Source: Myxococcus xanthus
GTDB taxonomy: Bacteria; Myxococcota; Myxococcia; Myxococcales; Myxococcaceae
Assembly (NCBI RefSeq): GCF_006402735.1
Contig: NZ_CP017174.1
Location: 5,025,001-5,089,000 of the forward strand
Length of the DNA stretch: 64,000 nucleotides
Reading direction: 5' to 3'
How positions within the stretch are numbered: the first letter of the stretch is position 1; each line of letters begins with the position of its first letter. The notes under the pieces were generated by a model. It was not told the origin of the DNA. It searched no databases and worked only from the letters and a program-made list of their open reading frames with translations. Below are positions 35,122-43,256 of this stretch, one piece after another. The translations under genes were made by a program, and so were the position numbers.

Positions 35122-35629
35122 TCACATCAACATCGCGTTCACCTCATCCGTGAACGCGTGCTCGTCATCCCCGTGCAGCACCAGCGGCGGCAGCACCGTC
35201 AGGTCCGCCCTGCCCGCCTTGACGGCATGGAGCAGCACCCGCTTCGCGGGCCGGTCCGCCAAGGGATGCACGCACCGCACGGTGCGCGGCTCCAACCGGT
35301 GAAGCCTCCGCACGGACGTCAGCTCCCCGAACCGTGACGCCGGATACACCATGAACAGCGCGCCGCGCGGCACCAGCAGGTGGTCCGCGGCGCGCACCAC
35401 GTCCTGGAGCTCACATGTCAGCTCGTGCCAAACAATCACCTTCTCCATGGACATGCTGCTGCGTCCGGATGCTCGCGTCCGATACGACGGATTGCACAGC
35501 ACGTGCGCGAAGCTGCCCGTGCACCCCACCGCCGCCAATCGAGTCCAGCGTCTCCCCTGGTCCTGGCTGGAGTTCGAGCGGAACACGCCGGGGCTTGTCC
35601 TCCGGCGGGCTTGGGCTCAGGACCCGCAC
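35122..35629 (-). pseudogene. trmN6-like tRNA methyltransferase, internally deleted
   Basis: The 5' part reads ELQPGPGETLDSIGGGGV, similar to the N-terminus of tRNA1(Val) A37 N6-methyltransferases, but after ~35530 a different frame continues as FAHVLCNPSYRTRASGRSS, ELTCELQDVVRAADHLLVPR, GALFMVYPASRFGELTS, ...RPAKRVLLHAVKAGRADLTV. The NPPY catalytic motif appears as NPSY, and about 100 codons with the SAM-binding motifs are missing between the parts. It follows the DUF1015 gene in the same direction, as the intact gene would. Confidence 0.6.
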
Positions 35630-35638
35630 GCCAGGAGG

Positions 35639-36784
35639 TCAGACTTCCCGGTCCAGGTAGAGCAGCCCCGCTGGTGGCAACGGTTCGACTCGAAGGGTGC
35701 TGGGTGGCAGCGTCGCCTGTGCCTCCATCACCGCGCGCACCTCCCACAGCGGCGGCGGATTGAGGGCGAAGCCCGCCTGGAACATCCCCGACTCCACGCC
35801 CTGCACCAGCGCTTCCATCCCCTGCACCGGGTACACCTGCGAGTGCCCCGGCGCCTCCGGGTCCTTGATGCCCAGCACGGTCCGCAGCACCAGCGCGTTG
35901 AGCAACGCCAGGTCCAGGCTCCGCAGCGTGGGATTGCGCGGCGCCCCCTTCAGGTGCGCCAGGTCCAACCCCTGACGGAACCGAAGGATGCGGCCTCGGC
36001 CTCCCGGCAACACCAGCAGCACCGCGTGGTGCCCGGTGATGAGCGTGGCCAGTCGCTCTCGCGCCACCGCCAGACCGCGCGGGGTATTCAGGGGCTCATC
36101 CAGTTCGTAGACGCGCGCATACGCCGTCACCAGCGTGAGGAACGTCTCCTCCTTGAAGGTCTCCACGCCCTTGAGCGCGCGGTGGATGGGTAGCAACTCC
36201 AGCCCCGGGTCGGACAGCGGAACCACGGCCGCCAGCGTCGGGCCGCGCTCGTTCAACGCCGCCAGTGGGCGCATGGGCGCTTCATCCAGCACCGCTTGGA
36301 GCCGCTTCGACACGGGGGAAGGCTCGATGCGCCGCAGCGACAGGGTGTTCTGTCCGTAGCGCCCTTCCCACACGACGATGGCGCGCTCGGAAGCCTCCGC
36401 GAGCAATCCGCGCAGCACCCCATGGTCATCCGCGGTCAGCGTGATAGCGGGCTCCGCTTCCCAGGCCCTGGGCCGGTACGGGTCATGCTCCAGCGAGGCG
36501 CCCGCATCCGGGTTCAGGGCACACAGGAGGAAGCGCACCGGCGGGCCGCCGAGCTTGCCGGCGGGCCCCTGCACCTCCACCAAGTACATCGCGGGGCGTG
36601 AGTCCCTCAGCAGCGCGCCCGAGTCCCGCATGCGCCGCAGCTCCGCCGTGGGATTGGCTGCCTCCAGCAGGGGGCGGACGTGAGACGGCTGGGGCACCGC
36701 ATTGCCACGCGGCACGTAGCCGCTGGGCTCCAGCGAGGAATCCAGCGAGCCAAGAAGGGCCGAAAATGGATTGACGCGCGCCAT
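35639..36784 (-). CDS. DUF1015 family protein
   Basis: 381 residues. Family hallmarks: MARVNPFSALL start, AVVPLSDPGLELLPIHRALK near 208 (the LPIHR motif), TLITGHHAVLLVL near 268 and VYPVQGMEALVQGVESGMFQ near 334 (usual V..G.FQAGF). Proteins of this type are widespread in bacteria, without an established function. ATG 36784 is the normal start for the family; the upstream frame is antisense to a neighbour. Followed by a trmN6 relic on the same strand. Confidence 0.85.
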   Translation of the reverse strand: MARVNPFSALLGSLDSSLEPSGYVPRGNAVPQPSHVRPLLEAANPTAELRRMRDSGALLRDSRPAMYLVEVQGPAGKLGGPPVRFLLCALNPDAGASLEHDPYRPRAWEAEPAITLTADDHGVLRGLLAEASERAIVVWEGRYGQNTLSLRRIEPSPVSKRLQAVLDEAPMRPLAALNERGPTLAAVVPLSDPGLELLPIHRALKGVETFKEETFLTLVTAYARVYELDEPLNTPRGLAVARERLATLITGHHAVLLVLPGGRGRILRFRQGLDLAHLKGAPRNPTLRSLDLALLNALVLRTVLGIKDPEAPGHSQVYPVQGMEALVQGVESGMFQAGFALNPPPLWEVRAVMEAQATLPPSTLRVEPLPPAGLLYLDREV

Positions 36785-36852
36785 GTCGGGGGGAAGGTGG
36801 TGCCTCCTGCCCCGCCGTGCCATGGCGCTCGCCAGGTTGCTCCAGGCCGCGT

Positions 36853-38340
36853 CTACCACCAGACGTTCGTGTACGGCCGGTCCTTCTCTGAGCGGCCAGC
36901 CATCTTCAGGGCGGAGCGGTCCACGCTCTCCTCCCACAGCAGGCTCACCGTGGTGATGGCCCCCGCCGAACCGAGGAACGACAGGACGTACGGCGTGGAC
37001 TGATCGAAACCACCCAGCACCACGCCGGAGAGGAGCAGCACCACCGCGCCCACGCCACCGCCGAAGATGTTGGCTCGGACGATTTGGGACGGCGTTGGGT
37101 TGTAACGCATGGTGGCCAGCGCCAGCGCGCCCGCGCCGATGCCCGGCGCCAGCAGCAGCGTGTCCCGCCACGTCTTGCCGGACACGGGCGTCCCGGAGAA
37201 GTGGATGATGGCCAACAGCAGCGCCGAGTAGGCCGCGCCCCAGCCCGCACCGGACGAAATCAACAAGCCGTCGTTGAGCGGAAGCTGGCCGCCGCCAATG
37301 CCCGCCGTGAGCCACGCGCCCAGCTCCGCGCCCAGGAAGGCGGACCACGTCAGGATGCCCGCGTCCTGCGTGAAGAGGTCCATCAGGCCCGCGGTGAACA
37401 TGCCGCCCACCACCGAGTTGGCGATGCCGAAGTTGGCCATGGGGCGGTCCACCCAGTTGTTGAACTGCCACCACGATGAGGCACCGAAGCCCAGGCCCGC
37501 GCCGATGAGCGTGCCCGCCAGCATCGCCTCACGCGAGCTCTTGTCGAAGTTGAAGTCGCTGGCGAACGCCTGCGTGAAGAAGCCACCCAGAGCGCCCAGC
37601 GTCGTGTGATGCACGATGAAGCTGAAGCTGCCCGGACCGGAGAGGAACGGGCCCTGGCGCGGCCTGCCGTCCAGCATCACCCCTGTGTCCTCGATGGGAG
37701 GCACGCCCCGCTTCGCCATGGCCCGGTCGTCCGGCGTCAGCGGCGACTGCGGCTTCGTCCGCAGCGAGTCCGGATCCGGAGGCAGCGTGGGCGCGTCGCT
37801 CGCCGTCGCGGAATCGCCCGGATAGCGAGCCGGGTCCTGCGCATTCGACGGGGGATAGGCATTCTGCGCCGGGGGATAGCCCTGCGGCGTCTGCGGCTGC
37901 GCATACGGGTCCACCGGCTGCTGCGTCTGCGGCGGCTGCGCGTACGGGTCCACCGGCTGCGTGGACGACGGCGGTTGCGCATACGGATCCGCTGACGGCT
38001 GCTGCGTCTGCGGCTGCGCATACGGGTCCACCGGCTGCTGGGTCTGCGGCGGCTGCGCATACGGGTCCGCGGGCTGTGCGGACGCCGGCGGCTGCGCGTA
38101 CGGGTCCGAGGGCTGCTGCGTCTGCGGCGGCTGCGCATGCGGGTCCGCGGGCTGCTGCGGCGCCGTCTGACGATACGTGGGCTGCGGAGGGGCCGCATAA
38201 CCCGCGGGGGCAGACGGAGGCTGCGCAGACCCCGGGGATGGATAGGTTCCGCCAGCCTGCGCCTTCGCGGGCTCCGGAAGGACCAGCGCGAGAGCGAGGG
38301 CGGTGATGGGGAGATAGCTCCAGCTTCTCAATGATGACAC
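36853..38340 (-). CDS. Proline-rich repeat plus multi-TM membrane protein
   Basis: 495 residues. GTG 38340 with AAGGAG six bases before it gives a signal peptide (VSSLRSWSYLPITALALALV...AKAQA). Residues ~28-170 form a low-complexity Pro/Gln/Ala region with about eight repeats of the type DPYAQPPQTQQP; then a short linker (LTPDDRAMAKRGVPPIED) and a C-terminal half with roughly seven or eight Gly/Ala-rich membrane segments. No family recognised beyond 'myxobacterial membrane protein'. The repeat region should lie outside the inner membrane and may span the periplasm or bind peptidoglycan, as Pro-rich regions of TonB-like proteins do; that is speculation. Confidence 0.65.
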   Translation of the reverse strand: MSSLRSWSYLPITALALALVLPEPAKAQAGGTYPSPGSAQPPSAPAGYAAPPQPTYRQTAPQQPADPHAQPPQTQQPSDPYAQPPASAQPADPYAQPPQTQQPVDPYAQPQTQQPSADPYAQPPSSTQPVDPYAQPPQTQQPVDPYAQPQTPQGYPPAQNAYPPSNAQDPARYPGDSATASDAPTLPPDPDSLRTKPQSPLTPDDRAMAKRGVPPIEDTGVMLDGRPRQGPFLSGPGSFSFIVHHTTLGALGGFFTQAFASDFNFDKSSREAMLAGTLIGAGLGFGASSWWQFNNWVDRPMANFGIANSVVGGMFTAGLMDLFTQDAGILTWSAFLGAELGAWLTAGIGGGQLPLNDGLLISSGAGWGAAYSALLLAIIHFSGTPVSGKTWRDTLLLAPGIGAGALALATMRYNPTPSQIVRANIFGGGVGAVVLLLSGVVLGGFDQSTPYVLSFLGSAGAITTVSLLWEESVDRSALKMAGRSEKDRPYTNVWW

Positions 38341-38499
38341 GCAAGGACTCCTTCGGTCCGGCCGGACGGCAGAAAACCACAACCTGTCCTCGGGTGTCGG
38401 AAATTGGAGCGCCATCCGACCTTCCCTGTCCCCTCGTTCACAGCCACGCACTTCTTTTCCTCCGCGACGCGAATACGGCTCGCGTATCAGTGAGGCCCC

Positions 38500-39966
38500 A
38501 TGCCTGAAGGCTTCTCGTGGTCCGAACTCGGCGTCGATTCGGCGCGCGTCCAAGTGGTGAAGGACCTCCCCCTTCCTTCCGGCCGCCGCGACTTCGTCCT
38601 CTACTGGTGCATGGTCAACCATCGCGCCGAGCAGAACCACGCGCTGGATGCCGCCATCGGTCTGGGCAACCACCTGGGCCTGCCCGTCGTCGTCTACCAG
38701 GCCATCCGTCCGGACTACCCCCATGCCTCCGACAGGCTCCACGCCTGGGCCCTGGAGGGGATGATGGACATGGCCACCGGCTGCGCCGCGCGCGGGCTGC
38801 CCTACTGGCTGGAGCTGCCCCGGACCTCGAAGGAGCACCGTCCCCGGCTGGCCCAACTCGGCCGGCGCGCCGCCGCCATCGTGTCGGACCTGTTCCCCAC
38901 GTACATCATCCCGGGCCACCTGCGTGGCGCCGCCAAGGCCCTGGACGTGCCGCTGTTCTCCGTGGATGCGTCATGCGTGGTGCCCATGCAGCGCATCGCC
39001 ACGCGGCAGATTGGCGCCTATACCTTGCGGCCCAAGCTGAAGAAGCTGTGGCCGGAGTACCTGGACCGCGCCGTGCCCAACCGCGCGGTGAAGGCCGCCG
39101 CGGCCGGACGCAAGCTGGAGCCGGACTTCGCCACGTCGGACGCACGCGAGGCCCGCGAGTCCCTGGACGCCTTCGACTTCGACCATTCGGTGGCGCCCAT
39201 CAAGGAGCGCGGAGGACGCAAAGCGGGCCTTGAGGCGCTCCAGGCCTTCGTGCACCAACGGTTGGAGGGCTATGACGAAGGCCGCAACGACCCGGGCCTG
39301 GCGCGACAGTCCAACCTGTCCCCCTTCTTCCACTGGGGCAACCTCTTCGCGGGAGAGGCCGCGCGCGCCGCCATCCGCGCACGCGGCGCGCAGGATGCTT
39401 CGGTGCAGGGCTTCCTGGAGGAGCTGCTCGTCCGCCGTGAGCTGGGCTTCAACTACTGCCTCCACACGCCGGGGCCGCAGCAGCTCTCCGTGGCCTCCCT
39501 GCCTCCGTGGGCGAAGGAGACGCTCACCCGCCACCAGAAGGACGCGCGCGAGCACCGCTATTCGTTGAAGCAATTGGAGACAGCGCGGACCGCGGACGGC
39601 TTGTGGAACGCGGCCCAGCGCGAGCTGGTGGAGCGTGGCCGCATCCACAACTACCTGCGCATGCTGTGGGGGAAGAAAATCCTGGAGTGGACGCCATCCC
39701 CCCAGGAAGCGCTGCAACGCATCGCGTTCCTCAACGACAAGTACGCGGTGGATGGCAGGGACCCCGCAAGCGTCGCCAACTTCATGTGGGTGCTGGGACT
39801 GCATGACCGCCCCTTCCAGGAGCGGGAGGTGCTGGGCAAGGTGCGGCCCATGAGCTCCCTGCGCACGGCGACCAAGTACAACCTGGCACCCTACCTGGAG
39901 CGCTGGGGCCGCCCGGAGGACCCACCGGTGAAGCTCAAGCGCGTTCGCAAGGCGGCAGGCACGTGA
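38500..39966 (+). CDS. Class II deoxyribodipyrimidine (CPD) photolyase
   Basis: 488 residues. Antenna domain start RDFVLYWCMVNHRAEQNHAL near residue 29, and the FAD-binding C-terminal half with SNLSPFFHWGNLFAGEAAR near 270, ELLVRRELGFNYCLHTPG near 307, ARTADGLWNAAQRELVERG near 363, and MLWGKKILEWTPSPQEAL near 387 with FMWVLGLHDRPFQEREVLGK near 427; these are class II signatures. It repairs UV cyclobutane dimers using light and reduced FAD. Soluble. Start ATG 38500 has no strong SD but gives the usual N-terminus. Divergent from the proline-rich membrane protein gene. Confidence 0.92.
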   Translation: MPEGFSWSELGVDSARVQVVKDLPLPSGRRDFVLYWCMVNHRAEQNHALDAAIGLGNHLGLPVVVYQAIRPDYPHASDRLHAWALEGMMDMATGCAARGLPYWLELPRTSKEHRPRLAQLGRRAAAIVSDLFPTYIIPGHLRGAAKALDVPLFSVDASCVVPMQRIATRQIGAYTLRPKLKKLWPEYLDRAVPNRAVKAAAAGRKLEPDFATSDAREARESLDAFDFDHSVAPIKERGGRKAGLEALQAFVHQRLEGYDEGRNDPGLARQSNLSPFFHWGNLFAGEAARAAIRARGAQDASVQGFLEELLVRRELGFNYCLHTPGPQQLSVASLPPWAKETLTRHQKDAREHRYSLKQLETARTADGLWNAAQRELVERGRIHNYLRMLWGKKILEWTPSPQEALQRIAFLNDKYAVDGRDPASVANFMWVLGLHDRPFQEREVLGKVRPMSSLRTATKYNLAPYLERWGRPEDPPVKLKRVRKAAGT

Positions 39967-40070
39967 GCAAGCCTGTTGACATCCGCGCGCCCAAAAGTGA
40001 CACGGCGGTTCCATTCCCGCTCCGGCACGGCTAAACGCTCGAAGCGGGACACCGAGATCAGGAGCCAGCC

Positions 40071-40391
40071 ATGGGAATGATGAAGTTCGATATCCCCCAC
40101 TCCCTCCCCAAGGAGGAGGTCAAGCAGCGCGTCGATCAGCTGCTCCAGTACTGGGGCGGCAAGTACGGCGTGAAGGCGGACTGGCAGGGGGAAGGCGCGA
40201 AAATCGTCGGCAAGGTGATGGGCATCCAGATGGACGCCTCGTTCGTCATCACCGACAAGGCCGTCGAGGGTGAGGGCACCGACCCTGGCATGCTGCTGCG
40301 CGGCCAGGCCAAGAGCTACCTGCAGAAGAAGTTCGGCTCCGTGCTCGACCCGAGCAAGAGCCTGGACCAGGTGAAGAGCAGCCTGGACTGA
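40071..40391 (+). CDS. PHA-system family protein (PHA_gran_rgn-like)
   Basis: 106 residues. Matches the small polyhydroxyalkanoic acid system proteins: PHSLPKEEVKQRVDQLLQYW near residue 9, GKVMGIQMDASFVITDKAVE near 47, LRGQAKSYLQKKFG near 76. These occur beside PHA genes in some bacteria but also alone, as here; they probably bind hydrophobic material or a protein partner. Cytosolic. SD caggag seven bases before ATG 40071. Convergent with frzF. Confidence 0.7.
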   Translation: MGMMKFDIPHSLPKEEVKQRVDQLLQYWGGKYGVKADWQGEGAKIVGKVMGIQMDASFVITDKAVEGEGTDPGMLLRGQAKSYLQKKFGSVLDPSKSLDQVKSSLD

Positions 40392-40409
40392 CGTGAAGCC
40401 CGGGACGCG

Positions 40410-40431
40410 GCCCCTGCCTCAGCGCAGGGGC
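40410..40431. terminator. Bidirectional hairpin at the end of the frz operon
   Basis: gcccctgc (40410-40417) with gcaggggc (40424-40431), 6-nt loop. The stop codon of frzF (tca at 40419-40421 on the plus strand) lies in the loop; the PHA-type gene ends 19 bp to the left. Confidence 0.65.
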
Positions 40432-42233
40432 TGCTCCTCCAACGCGGCCAGGGCGTAACGCGCCGCGCGAGAGATGGCATCCGCCGAGTCCGGCATCTCC
40501 GGGTAGTGCCCCGCGAGGGGACGCTGCGGGAAGCGAAGCTGGGCAATGGCGTTTCGGTAGCTGCGCCGCGCCGCCTCATGGTCCTGCGTGCGCTCGTGCA
40601 CCTGCGCCAGGAGGTAGTGGCCAATGGCCAGCGTGGGCTCCAGGAACAGGGCCTTGCCCAGCTCGGAGCGCGCCTCGCTCAACTCCCCTGCTTGCAACGC
40701 GGCGACCCCGCCGAACACCCGCGCCTCCACGCACAGCGGCTCGCGCTGAATGGCCTGCGCGAAGGCCTCGCGCGCCTCGGGGATGCGGCCGGTGAGAGAG
40801 AACAGGTTGCCCAGCGTCAGCAGCCCATCCAAGTCACTGGGCTCGTCCGCGAGCAGCCGCTGCACGCCGGCGATGGCCGCCGAGAAATCCCCCTGCGACA
40901 TCTTCCGCACCGCCATGGCCAGACGCTCCGCCGGAGGCAGCAGCGTGGGCCAGGCGGGCACCTCCATGGTGGGCGCGCGCGGCGTGGTGGCCACGGCCGG
41001 AAGCTCGGTGGTGATGCGCGGACGGGCGGAGTCCACGCTCCCCACCGTGGGCAGCTCCGCGGTGACACGCGAGCGCACGGCGCTGGGAGGCGGCGGCGCG
41101 GCGATGGCCGGCAACGGCGAGTGAGGCGACACCGCGGGCAGCCGCCCCGGCACCACGGAACGCGGACTGGAAGAGGCGCCCACCGCCGGCAGCGTCACGC
41201 TGGGCGAGCCAGGCGCCGCCACCGACGACGCAGACACCGCGGGCAGCCGCGTCGTCAACGGGACGTCCGCGGGCTGCATCCGCTTGCGCAGGTCCGCGGT
41301 GAACGCGTCCACGGGCACGGGCCTGCGCGCGGCGACGTCGGGCTCGCCGGGATACGGGGTGATGCGCAGCGGCGGCGCCCGCATGCTCTTGTCGTCCAGC
41401 GGGCGGCGGTACACGAACGCCCCATCGACTTCGATCATCTCGAAGCGGTCGTAGACCTTGAAGAGGCTCTCCGAGTACCCCAGGAACAACAACCCGCCCG
41501 GCCGCAGCGCGGCGAGGAAGCGGTCCATCAACCCGCGGATGGTGGGCAGGTCGAAGTAGATGATGACGTTGCGGCAGAGGATGAGGTCCAGCGACGACAG
41601 GGCCACCTTGTCGAAGACGGGAACGGCCAGGTTCTGTCCGTCGAAGCGGATGTACTCACGCAGCGCGGGCAGCGCCTCATAGCCCTCTTCCACGGGCCTG
41701 AAGAAGCGAGTCAGCCGCTCCTGGTTGATGCTGATGGCCCGCCGCGAGGTGAAGCGCCCCTGCTTCGCGGCCTCCACCGCGGCCAGGTTGAGGTCGGTGG
41801 CCCACAGGTCCACCTCCAGCGACAGCGCGCCCAGCTCCGCCAGCACCATGGCCAGGCTGTAGGGCTCCTCCCCCGTCGCGCAGCCCGCGGACCAGATGGA
41901 CACCTTGCGCATCTCGCGCCGCGAACGGGACACCAGTTCCGGCAGCACGCTCTTCTCCAGCGCGCGGAACTGCTTCCCGTCGCGGAAGAACTCCGTGTGC
42001 CCCACCGTCACCAGCGGCAACAGCGAGCGCAGCTCCTCTTCGCCACCGGCGCCCGTCAGGCGCTGGATGTAGTGCTCGGGCTCATCCAGGCCCAGCACGG
42101 GCATGCGCGCGGACAGCGCCAGCCGGAGGCTGTGGAAGCCATCCGGCGTGATTTTCAGCCCCGCGCGCTCCAGCAGCAGCGCGGCGAGTTGCTGCAAGAC
42201 TTTCTGGCTCGCCGTCAGCACACGTCCACCCAC
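40419..42233 (-). CDS. frzF: FrzF, CheR-type methyltransferase with TPRs
   Basis: 604 residues. CheR domain in residues 10-275: [20 protein letters not shown] near 108 (SAM site), [20 protein letters not shown] near 214, and [13 protein letters not shown] near 245. After a Pro/Ala/Thr-rich linker (~300-420) come three or more TPR-like repeats ([20 protein letters not shown] near 474, [20 protein letters not shown] near 505). FrzF methylates glutamates of FrzCD; in M. xanthus its TPRs control site selection. Start is GTG 42233, overlapping frzG by 19 bp, so translation is coupled. Last gene of the frz operon. Confidence 0.92.
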   Translation of the reverse strand: MGGRVLTASQKVLQQLAALLLERAGLKITPDGFHSLRLALSARMPVLGLDEPEHYIQRLTGAGGEEELRSLLPLVTVGHTEFFRDGKQFRALEKSVLPELVSRSRREMRKVSIWSAGCATGEEPYSLAMVLAELGALSLEVDLWATDLNLAAVEAAKQGRFTSRRAISINQERLTRFFRPVEEGYEALPALREYIRFDGQNLAVPVFDKVALSSLDLILCRNVIIYFDLPTIRGLMDRFLAALRPGGLLFLGYSESLFKVYDRFEMIEVDGAFVYRRPLDDKSMRAPPLRITPYPGEPDVAARRPVPVDAFTADLRKRMQPADVPLTTRLPAVSASSVAAPGSPSVTLPAVGASSSPRSVVPGRLPAVSPHSPLPAIAAPPPPSAVRSRVTAELPTVGSVDSARPRITTELPAVATTPRAPTMEVPAWPTLLPPAERLAMAVRKMSQGDFSAAIAGVQRLLADEPSDLDGLLTLGNLFSLTGRIPEAREAFAQAIQREPLCVEARVFGGVAALQAGELSEARSELGKALFLEPTLAIGHYLLAQVHERTQDHEAARRSYRNAIAQLRFPQRPLAGHYPEMPDSADAISRAARYALAALEEQPLR

Positions 42234-43219
42234 TGCATCAGCGCCGCGCCAATCCGGCTCAGTGGCAGCACCTCGTGCGCCGCGCCCATCAATACCGCCT
42301 CGCGCGGCATGCCCCAGACGACGCTCGACGCTTCGTCCTGGGCAATGGTCCGACCGCCGCGCTCTCGAATCTCCTTCAACCCTCGCGCCCCGTCGCGCCC
42401 CATGCCCGTCAGGATGACCCCGATGCAGCGCGGGCCGAACGACTCACCCGCTGAAGTCAGCAGCATGTCACAGGACGGCCGGAAACCGCGAAGTGCGGGG
42501 CCCGCGTCCAGCTCCAACCTGCCCTCGGGTCGGACCAAGAGGTGACTGCCCGACGGAGCGATGTACACCGTGCCCGGCGCCATGAGCACGTCATGTTCGG
42601 CCTCCAGCACGCGCAGCGCCGTTTCATTGGACAGCCAGTGCGCCAGCCCTTCCGTGAAGCCGTCACTGATGTGCTGGCAGTAGGCGATGGGCGCCGGGAA
42701 GGCGCGCGGAATCATCCGCAGCACCTGCGCCACCGCCTTGGGGCCGCCCAGGGACGCGGCGATGGCCACCAGCGGATACGGCGGAGGCGGCTTCGTCTCA
42801 CGCGCCGCTTGCGGTGGCGGCCGCGTCTGCACCTGCCGCACCGCCTTCACCTGCGCCAGCAGCACCAGCTTGCGCGACACATGCGCCCAGAACTCGGGCC
42901 CGGGATTCGCTGGACGCTCCAGCACGTCCAGCGCGCCCGCCACCATCGCCTGGAAGGCCTCCTGGCCGGACAGCACGCCCGGGTGCAGCGCCAGCACTGG
43001 CACTGGCCGCTCCACCATGACGTGCTCGATGGCGGGCAGCGCGTCCAGCGCGCTCAGGTCCACCAGCACCACGTCCGGAAAGTGCCGCTGCACGGCCACC
43101 AGGGCGCCGGCGAAGTCCACTTCCGCCGGCCCCACGGGCACCAGGGATTCCCCATCGAACAGGCCCCGGGCCGCGAGCGCACGCAGCCCCTTGCCCACCA
43201 TGAGCACCCGAAACGCCAT
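42215..43219 (-). CDS. frzG: FrzG, CheB-type methylesterase
   Basis: 334 residues from ATG 43219 ([16 protein letters not shown]); an upstream in-frame ATG would add nine residues. N-terminal receiver-like domain lacks the acidic pair at its start (VLMVGKG in place of VDD), though an Asp remains in [10 protein letters not shown]-terminal methylesterase domain has the catalytic Ser in [11 protein letters not shown] near 153, His in YCQHISDGF near 181, and Asp in [15 protein letters not shown] near 278. FrzG removes methyl groups from FrzCD. Overlaps frzF at its 3' end. Control by phosphorylation seems unlikely given the degenerate receiver. Confidence 0.92.
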   Translation of the reverse strand: MAFRVLMVGKGLRALAARGLFDGESLVPVGPAEVDFAGALVAVQRHFPDVVLVDLSALDALPAIEHVMVERPVPVLALHPGVLSGQEAFQAMVAGALDVLERPANPGPEFWAHVSRKLVLLAQVKAVRQVQTRPPPQAARETKPPPPYPLVAIAASLGGPKAVAQVLRMIPRAFPAPIAYCQHISDGFTEGLAHWLSNETALRVLEAEHDVLMAPGTVYIAPSGSHLLVRPEGRLELDAGPALRGFRPSCDMLLTSAGESFGPRCIGVILTGMGRDGARGLKEIRERGGRTIAQDEASSVVWGMPREAVLMGAAHEVLPLSRIGAALMQWVDVC

Positions 43220-43256
43220 TCCTGCGACTGCCGCGCCACCGCCCAAGCCTGGCTCC

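Noticed and set aside
39976-40004. TTGACA upstream of the PHA-type gene as a promoter
   Set aside because: A good -35 but no acceptable -10 at 16-18 bp; left unannotated.
40506-42545. Plus-strand open frame of about 680 codons opposite frzF and frzG
   Set aside because: Shadow of frzF with Arg/His/Gln-rich low-complexity; no SD.
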